From: Ridgeia piscesae
Lineage: Eukaryota; Annelida; Polychaeta; Sabellida; Siboglinidae
NCBI GenBank assembly: GCA_025642075.2
Contig: JAODUO010000122.1
Coordinates: 213,501-277,500 of the forward strand
Direction of reading: 5' to 3'
DNA length: 64,000 nucleotides
Shown here: piece by piece, positions 38,243 to 64,000 of the stretch
How positions within the stretch are numbered: position 1 is the first letter of the stretch
Layout: each line of letters opens with the position of its first letter
Notes under the pieces: model-generated
The model's database searches: none
What the model saw: only the letters and a program-made list of their open reading frames with translations
Told to the model about the DNA's origin: nothing
Made by a program: the position numbers and the translations under genes

Positions 38243-39060
38243 ATTATACAACATTGCATTAATTCGTCTAAACGTCAACCCCGGAACTCAGTTGCTTCCG
38301 TTTAATGGCGCAGTTTATGAATAACGGTGGCGATGCACAACCAGCGGAAGTGACGTAACTAACAAGAAACGCCGTCACTTTTAGATACGTGCAAACGTTG
38401 ACCACGGGAAAACGTTTGGATTAGGTCGGAAAACTGCACAATGCAGAAAACCATTTCATGTCAGTTGGAAGAACTAGTTGCAGTACAAGTCTACGTAAGT
38501 TGATGCGATATTCCAGTTTTATTAACCACGGTGTATAATGGCAGGTCACTTCTACTAACAAGTTGTACTCTGTAATAAATAGGAACTATTAATATTGCAG
38601 ACATGCCATGCAAAACGTTTTCATCACAACTCGAAGACAGTAGGGCCTAACAACATCATATGTCAAGGGTGGTGACTGTTGACCATTACCTCTGACAGAT
38701 GTTATAGGCGCTGTATGGAAGTTGGCTTAATCAAATTTGATTTCGCCGTACCGCCCGAGAGCTCAACACAGACGTCCACCAAACTCGCATTTCGTTTCCA
38801 AGACGAACGCCTCGAGTTCCAGAAATCCCAGTAGGCCTGTATCTTCCTATTCGCCATTTCCAACCAGCCGCTGAACGCTTTTGTGTACAGCTACGTTTTC
38901 CCGAAACCATCGGAACTTGCGGCAAGCGATATTACAGGCTCAGCATATCTTCAGAGTTTGGCAGGGCGGTCTACCAAGGGGTACGTATTGAGACAAACGT
39001 AATCAGCTACACCTTCTACCGCACCAGGTAAGGCCTAGGATTCTACCAGCAAACCTAACT
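38243..39060 (+). mobile_element. Solo LTR of the Ty3/gypsy family seen at 11.7 kb
   Basis: Collinear with 11,690-12,430 (CAACCCCGGAACTC, GGCGCAGTTTATGA, GTCAAGGGTGGTGACTGT, CCTAGGATTCTACCAGCAAA). No gag-pol follows. Most likely left by LTR-LTR recombination. Exact ends not resolved. Confidence 0.7.
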
Positions 39061-39717
39061 AGTGCAATGGTTCGAGTCATAAGTAGTACGTGTATCGAGG
39101 ACAGCTTAGACATTCTTATTGTGTAACAACTGAACTGTTGGCCAGGCGTGGAACCAGAGGCTATTGTTTCTTGAGAAATACTGATACTCCGATATCCTGT
39201 CCTACGTAAAAGTCACTCCGATAAAGGACATCTATCGATATCAGCCAAATATACTTAATTTAGGTATATGCCGTGTAGATAGCCTATACATATAATGTGG
39301 CTAACAATATGTCGGAAGAGAGAATAAACATGCTGGGTCAATTAAAACAGGGTGTGGAAGGCAGAATATGAAGTTTGAACTTACATATATTAGAAAAAGA
39401 TAGATTGCAAGTTGCCACCGAATTATAAATCAGAACACTTTGAGAATACAAATTCACTTAACAGTGATACATGATTTATAGGTTCAATGTAACGCAGCAG
39501 TTTAAACAGTGAAGAGATACATTGCATGCAAACTAATATTAATCAAAGACTAAGTAACACTACTATGTTATATAAGAGCGCGACATATAATCTTAAAGAG
39601 TAAAAGTAAAAAGTTACTGTCTGAAACAGCAGTCATACATCGTAATAAACCAGGCAGCTGTTGTTACAAGAACCGAGCTGGGATAGATGGTTGTTGATAG
39701 AACTGACGACCTTTCAG

Positions 39718-40175
39718 GCAACACAACGGTCCAAGTAATATTCGATCGCCTTTCTTAGAGTGTCGAATTACCCAGTCCATCATCACGAATGACAATGTCA
39801 CTTTTTGTGTTATTACGCCGTCGCTATGCCGACCTGAGCTCGTCAGGGTAGTTGCATATAACGTAGACATCATCCGTATGATGGACGGGACAAGGGGTCT
39901 TCTCGTTCGTCATGGTGAGGAAATGTTTGTTGATGAGGTCATACGGTTGGGCGAGGCATCCGGCGAGGTGATACAGATGACAGACAGCAGGTTCGAGGCA
40001 GGCGACACAGAGACGTCAGGCCCTTGGCAGAATCATTCCAGCGACCGGCTCAGCGAATATCGCCACTGGACGGTGTTCTGTGTACGACCGAGACACGTTC
40101 GTTGGGCTTCAGCGAACATAGCCACTAGGACGGTGTTCTGTGTACGACCGAGGCACTTCGTTGGGCTCAGCGACG
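39718..40175 (+). CDS. Candidate 458-nt plus-strand exon, unknown protein
   Basis: A clean acceptor (ACCTTTCAG, ending 39717) and donor (GACG|GTAAGC at 40176) bound an uninterrupted frame of 152 codons containing LVRVVAYNVDIIRMMDGTRG and EEMFVDEVIRLGEASGEV. A 57-bp tandem duplication (GGTGTTCTGTGTACGACCGA) lies near its end. I recognise no family. It lies just beyond the 3' end of the minus-strand NLR, so it could be the end of a separate gene, a retroelement piece, or chance. Confidence 0.25.
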
Positions 40176-40367
40176 GTAAGCAAAAATAAGTCACACAATA
40201 AAAAATAAGTATCTTACTGGGAGTAGCCCTAAACCCTGATAATATTTTAGCTACTGCCGTTACTGTGTTGTGGGGTTAAAGTCATATATGCGGTCTTACT
40301 GAGTCTTCACTTCCAACTGATACTAACACACAGGAGCAGATTCAGTGGCTGTCGCCGTTGTTTGTTG

Positions 40368-64000
<23,633 letters not shown>

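Overview
The window is AT-rich animal genomic DNA. Genes are split by GT-AG introns, most of the sequence is intron or intergenic, and there are many DNA transposons, SINE/LINE/LTR fragments and long microsatellites. A canonical BRK1 gene, tRNA-derived SINEs, hAT- and piggyBac-type elements and a large NLR gene point to a marine invertebrate (lophotrochozoan or invertebrate deuterostome). The species cannot be fixed from the sequence alone. Most lone ORFs are chance or microsatellite ORFs. The real coding content was found by joining short exons whose phases match.

Layout: (1) 164-3320 (+): the last five exons of a thioredoxin/redoxin-fold protein, with a minisatellite in its first visible intron. 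(2) 6535-9863 (+): a complete three-exon BRK1 (HSPC300, WAVE complex) gene whose second intron holds one hAT element nested in another. (3) 11.7-15.9 kb: a transposon graveyard with Ty3/gypsy LTR plus broken gag-pol, and two LINE fragments. (4) 16.4-17.4 kb: a broken gene fragment with a P2X7-intracellular-domain-like motif. (5) 18-30 kb: few genes, with MITEs, a piggyBac-derived element, microsatellites and one possible small membrane protein at 25.2 kb. (6) 30.07-35.78 kb (+): a damaged gene encoding a CXorf38/DUF4559-like, HEPN-like domain followed by coiled-coil exons. (7) 40.4-64.0 kb (-): a large NLR gene. Its coiled-coil exons (57.1-63.75 kb) are near-identical to those of gene 6. They are followed by a NACHT ATPase (47.6-50.2 kb) and a string of single-repeat LRR exons (40.8-46.9 kb). 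Its first exons lie past the right edge of the window.

Genes 6 and 7 are inverted duplicates: 33,564-36,189 (+) matches 51,032-64,000 (-). Phase-consistent splicing and the duplication imply an ancestral architecture of HEPN-like DUF4559 - coiled coil - NACHT - LRR. This would be an innate-immune-type NLR with a possible RNase-type N-terminal effector, and it is the most interesting system here. The minus arm has grown by a 5.2-kb TTAA-flanked element, a 464-bp TTAA element and a 4.5-kb minisatellite. The plus arm preserves the empty sites.

A recurring oddity is that three separate tandem arrays are built from splice junctions: an acceptor at 0.44-1.2 kb, an acceptor at 30.61-30.67 kb and a donor at 58.0-62.5 kb.
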